Assembly (NCBI GenBank): GCA_951800685.1 | Contig: CATOJY010000039.1 | Location: 1-33,251 of the forward strand | DNA: 33,251 bases | Direction of reading: 5' to 3' | Source of the DNA: an uncultured Lachnospiraceae bacterium | GTDB taxonomy: Bacteria; Bacillota; Clostridia; Lachnospirales; Lachnospiraceae | In this document: one piece after another, positions 30,686-33,251 of the stretch | Numbering within the stretch: the first letter of the stretch is position 1 | Layout of the letters: every line of letters starts with the position of its first letter | Notes under the pieces: model-generated | Databases searched by the model: none | Told to the model about the DNA's origin: nothing | Seen by the model: the letters and a program-made list of their open reading frames with translations, nothing else | Position numbers and translations under genes: made by a program

Positions 30686-31678
30686 TTATGCTGTTGTTGT
30701 CCCTCCGTACGCATAAGTTACCGGCAGGCAGACTAACGGTGGTTTGACCTGTCGGTTTTCTTGTAAAAGAAGTTCGACACACATCTCGGCAATCTCTGGT
30801 ACGGGCTGTACGATGGTGGAACAGATGTACTCCTGATCCCCAAAATACCGCGTGCCGTCAAAACCGATGACCTGTACATCTTTAGGTACTTGCAGCCCCA
30901 TCTTGTTAAGTGATTTGATGATTGAATGAGCAAGTGTATCTGTCACACAGAAAATGCCGTCAAAAGTCAGTTTTCCGTTCTGTATGTGTTCTTTGAGAAA
31001 TTGTTCAAATTCCTCGTAGGATTCCCCATCATTAAGAATTTTCATCTCATAAGTAAGGCCGCGGGAAAGGCAGCCGTTTTCGAAACCAGCTTTGCGCTTG
31101 TTAGGCTCGTTGTTTAAGGAGGAGCCAATACGCAGGAAAGCGACATTTCGGCAGCCAAAGTCCGCTAACTTTTCTGCAGCCAGCTGTCCGCCAGCGAAGT
31201 TGTCACTGGTCACGCAGGGAATTTTCGTGCCCATGGAGCGGTCAATGGCGATAAAGGGTGTGGAGTCGTCGAGAACAAGACGGGGATTGTAAGTCAATCC
31301 GATAATGCCGTCCACCTTGTTCTGCTGTGCCATCGCCACGTATTCCTGCTCCAGTCCTGGATCATAATCGGTGGAGCAGAGCAGCATCCTGTATTTCCGT
31401 TTCAGGAGCGCGAGATTGATGTGATAGACGATGGATGCGAAGAAGGGCAGATACGTATTGGGGATCAGCAGCGCAACCGTGCGGGTTTTGTTTGCTTTTA
31501 ATCCCTGGGCGTAACTATTGACCTGATAATTTAGTTTTCGAATTGCTTCCTCAACGCGGATCTTATAGGGTTCTCCTACGGGAAGACCGTTTACGACTTT
31601 TGATACGGTGCCGAGTGCGACGCCGGCTTCTTTTGCCACATCTTTCATTGTCGGGGCAGAGTTTGTTTTTTCCATCAT
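30686..31678 (-). CDS. LacI-family transcriptional regulator
   Basis: The product (about 330 residues from ATG 31678) has an N-terminal LacI helix-turn-helix (TMKDVAKEAGVALGTVSKVVNG, about 10-31) and a hinge, followed by the periplasmic-binding-protein-like effector domain (TVALLIPNTYLPFF, DGIIGLTYNP, ITSDNFAGG-like CVTSDNFAGGQLAAEKL, DGIFCVTDTLAHSIIKSLNKMGLQVPKDVQVIGFDG). Such proteins bind a sugar and leave the operator or bind more tightly. AAAGG lies upstream of the MMEK start, and an in-frame ATG at 31783 gives an unlikely 35-residue N-terminal extension. It is divergent from a sugar ABC permease and probably controls it through palindromes in the intergenic region. Confidence 0.92.
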   Translation of the reverse strand: MMEKTNSAPTMKDVAKEAGVALGTVSKVVNGLPVGEPYKIRVEEAIRKLNYQVNSYAQGLKANKTRTVALLIPNTYLPFFASIVYHINLALLKRKYRMLLCSTDYDPGLEQEYVAMAQQNKVDGIIGLTYNPRLVLDDSTPFIAIDRSMGTKIPCVTSDNFAGGQLAAEKLADFGCRNVAFLRIGSSLNNEPNKRKAGFENGCLSRGLTYEMKILNDGESYEEFEQFLKEHIQNGKLTFDGIFCVTDTLAHSIIKSLNKMGLQVPKDVQVIGFDGTRYFGDQEYICSTIVQPVPEIAEMCVELLLQENRQVKPPLVCLPVTYAYGGTTTA

Positions 31679-32329
31679 AAAAGACCAGACCTTTCTAAAA
31701 CTATATATTGGATGCCAGCAAAGTGGTTCTGCGTACATGCTCTGTGACACTATGCTGTAGGGTGTGTATTCTACAGCGTGCACTAAATTTTCATGAAATA
31801 TTTAGGTCGAGACTGATCGGGGGCGCAAGTATATAAAAATGCTAACGAGCGGTTTAGTGTACGTGTTATGGCGTGAAAAATGATTGTTTATGCCACAGAT
31901 AGACAGATAGTTATTTCATGAAATGATGAAATGCAAGAAAGGTTCTACAGAAATCGTAGAACTGTCTGTCAGCAGCATAACGTAAAATATAAGGTTTCCC
32001 CCCTATTTTCTGGCGCTGTTTTTAATTTATTTCATTATAATATAATATTTGATGAATGTAAATACACGGAAAAAGCAAATAAAAAACGATGTTTATGAAA
32101 CGTTTCTCAAATTTAAACGATGCGTTTTGCATAAAATAAGTGAATAAAATTTGTATAAATGTACAGAAAGTATAGATATAAAAAGAAAAACAGAGATTTT
32201 ATATTGATTTTATATTTCTAAAGTGTTATTTTAGAAACAACAAATGATATAACGTTTCATGAAACAAACACAAACAAGGAAACAAAGAAAGAGAACAAAG
32301 TAAAAATCGTCCAAAGAGAGGAGAACGAA
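31679..32329. promoter_or_regulatory. 651-bp divergent intergenic region with palindromic operator candidates
   Basis: AT-rich DNA between the LacI and permease genes. It contains TTTCATGAAA at 31789-31798 and 31914-31923 (extended to ATTTCATGAAAT), GTTTCATGAAAC at 32254-32265, GAAACGTTTC at 32097-32106 and AAACG-ATG-CGTTT at 32115-32127. It also has two ordinary inverted repeats, GCTGTAG/CTACAGC (31754-31777) and GTTCTAC/GTAGAAC (31942-31962). TATAAT-like sequences occur at 32036-32046, but I see no good -35 for them. No coding ORF is supported here. Confidence 0.55.
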
Positions 32330-33251
32330 ATGAGTAAGAAGAAGTCAACCGCCGTGCCGGTGGTGATGACACAGAGACCCCTGAAAAAACGAATCATGGA
32401 CAACTGGCAGTTGTACGCCATGCTGGCGGTTCCGGTCCTGTTGACCGTCGTGTATAAGTACATACCCATGTACGGCATCCAGATCGCCTTCCGGGATTAC
32501 AAGGCCAGCAGAGGCTTTACGGGGAGCGAATGGGTGGGGCTGGAATGGTTTTTGCGGTTTTTCAGTGCACCGACCTTCTGGCGCATGATCAAGAACACGG
32601 TGCTGCTGAGCCTTTTCAGTCTGTTGTGGAGCTTTCCGATCCCCATCATTCTGGCGCTGTTATTGAACCAGATGCGGTTTCAGCGCTTTAAGCGGGTCAC
32701 ACAGACCGTGCTGTACGCGCCGCACTTTATATCCACCATGGTCATCTGCGGTATGATCCGGATCTTCCTCAGTCCTTCCGGCGGCCTGATCAATCTGATC
32801 GCGGGCACATCCATCGACTTCCTCACGGAGTCGTCGGCTTTCCGCACGATCTATATCGCATCCGGTATCTGGCAGGATGCGGGCTGGGGTATCATCATAT
32901 ATATGGCCACGCTGGCGAACATCGACACTTCGCTCTATGAGGCGGCCAAGGTGGACGGGGCATCCTTATTCCAGAGAATACGGCATATTGACATTCCGGG
33001 GCTGACCTCCATCATGGTGCTGAACCTGATCATGAGCGCCGGCAGCCTGATGAATGTAGGGTTCGAGAAGGTCTGGCTTCTGCAGACGGATCTGAACAAA
33101 GCCACCAGTGACGTGATTTCGGTTTATGTATACCAACAGGGTATCGAAAATGCCAAGTACAGTTATTCCACGGCGGTAGGGCTTTTTAACACGGTGATCA
33201 ATATCATCCTGCTGCTTCTGGTCAACAGGATGGCCGGACGGATATCAGACG
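32330..33251 (+). CDS. Sugar ABC transporter permease, LplB type (3' end beyond the window)
   Basis: An open frame runs from ATG 32330 (preceded by AGAGAGGAGAACGA) to the window edge, giving 307 residues without a stop. It begins MSKKKSTAVPVVM, then hydrophobic helices (LYAMLAVPVLLTVVYKYIPMYGIQIAF) and further spans at NTVLLSLFSLLWSFPIPIIL, the EAA loop YEAAKVDGASLFQRIRHIDIPGL and LFNTVINIILLLLVNRM. This fits the LplB/YtcP-like permeases used with lipoprotein binding proteins for oligosaccharides. The codons are richer in C-ending and G+C triplets than in most genes of the window. Binding protein, second permease and glycosidase genes are expected downstream but are not visible. Divergent LacI regulator. 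Confidence 0.9.
   Translation, partial: MSKKKSTAVPVVMTQRPLKKRIMDNWQLYAMLAVPVLLTVVYKYIPMYGIQIAFRDYKASRGFTGSEWVGLEWFLRFFSAPTFWRMIKNTVLLSLFSLLWSFPIPIILALLLNQMRFQRFKRVTQTVLYAPHFISTMVICGMIRIFLSPSGGLINLIAGTSIDFLTESSAFRTIYIASGIWQDAGWGIIIYMATLANIDTSLYEAAKVDGASLFQRIRHIDIPGLTSIMVLNLIMSAGSLMNVGFEKVWLLQTDLNKATSDVISVYVYQQGIENAKYSYSTAVGLFNTVINIILLLLVNRMAGRISD

Noticed and set aside
32097..32106. CcpA cre site at GAAACGTTTC
   Set aside because: The CG pair is one base off the TGnnAnCGnTnnCA spacing, so it fits a LacI-type operator better than cre.

Overview
The window looks like chromosomal DNA of an anaerobic, endospore-forming member of the Clostridia, most likely Lachnospiraceae. Reasons seen in the sequence: two sporulation/germination genes (spoIVA and a spoVAF-type gerA-family gene), an oxygen-sensitive class III ribonucleotide reductase (nrdD-nrdG), a GGGtGRT-family protein, a DUF4358-type lipoprotein, A/G-rich Shine-Dalgarno sequences before nearly every gene, and moderate G+C. 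I see no rRNA, tRNA, CRISPR array, phage or transposase gene.

Layout. 1-1934: the 3' part of a NifU-like Fe-S scaffold gene, a 45-bp tandem repeat array, then the GGGtGRT gene and its terminator. 1978-3040: two minus-strand genes, a small HPr-like protein and a membrane-anchored C39-type papain-like protein. 3251-6002: plus-strand genes for an HD hydrolase, an alpha/beta hydrolase, a Cys-cluster protein and a DUF4358 lipoprotein, the first three tightly packed. 6153-10548: a minus-strand polyamine uptake operon (XRE-cupin regulator, potA, potB, potC, potD) driven by a near-consensus promoter with an operator-like palindrome. 10858-13467: a divergent lactonase-family beta-propeller gene, then spoIVA, whose ribosome-binding site lies inside a large inverted repeat. 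13690-18404: purine nucleoside phosphorylase, MTA/SAH deaminase, a membrane-anchored MutS-like ATPase, RNase HI and a small membrane protein. 18509-21540: a YjjG-type HAD phosphatase, a WYL regulator and a PLP aminotransferase. 21642-25036: nrdD-nrdG-dut with a promoter and two NrdR-like boxes. 25094-26598: spoVAF with a textbook sigma-G/F promoter. 26668-27686: manA. 27762-30017: a hybrid sensor histidine kinase on the minus strand. 30163-30462: two very small ORFs. 30686-33251: a LacI-type regulator divergent from a sugar ABC permease that runs off the window, with several palindromic operator candidates between them.

How the genes fit together. Three nucleotide-related groups stand out: nrdDG plus dut (dNTP supply and dUTP removal), PNP plus MTA/SAH deaminase (salvage of adenosine-type nucleosides, including the methylthioadenosine made in polyamine synthesis), and the YjjG-type nucleotidase. 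The pot operon imports polyamines. The right end begins a carbohydrate-uptake locus that probably continues beyond the window.

The most interesting non-coding signals are the 45-bp repeat array between the Fe-S scaffold and GGGtGRT genes, the inverted repeat that could hide the spoIVA ribosome-binding site in read-through RNA, a roughly 105-bp dispersed repeat present twice (once in the nrdD leader), and the LacI operator cluster. All functional statements come from sequence reading and family knowledge; no database search was run.
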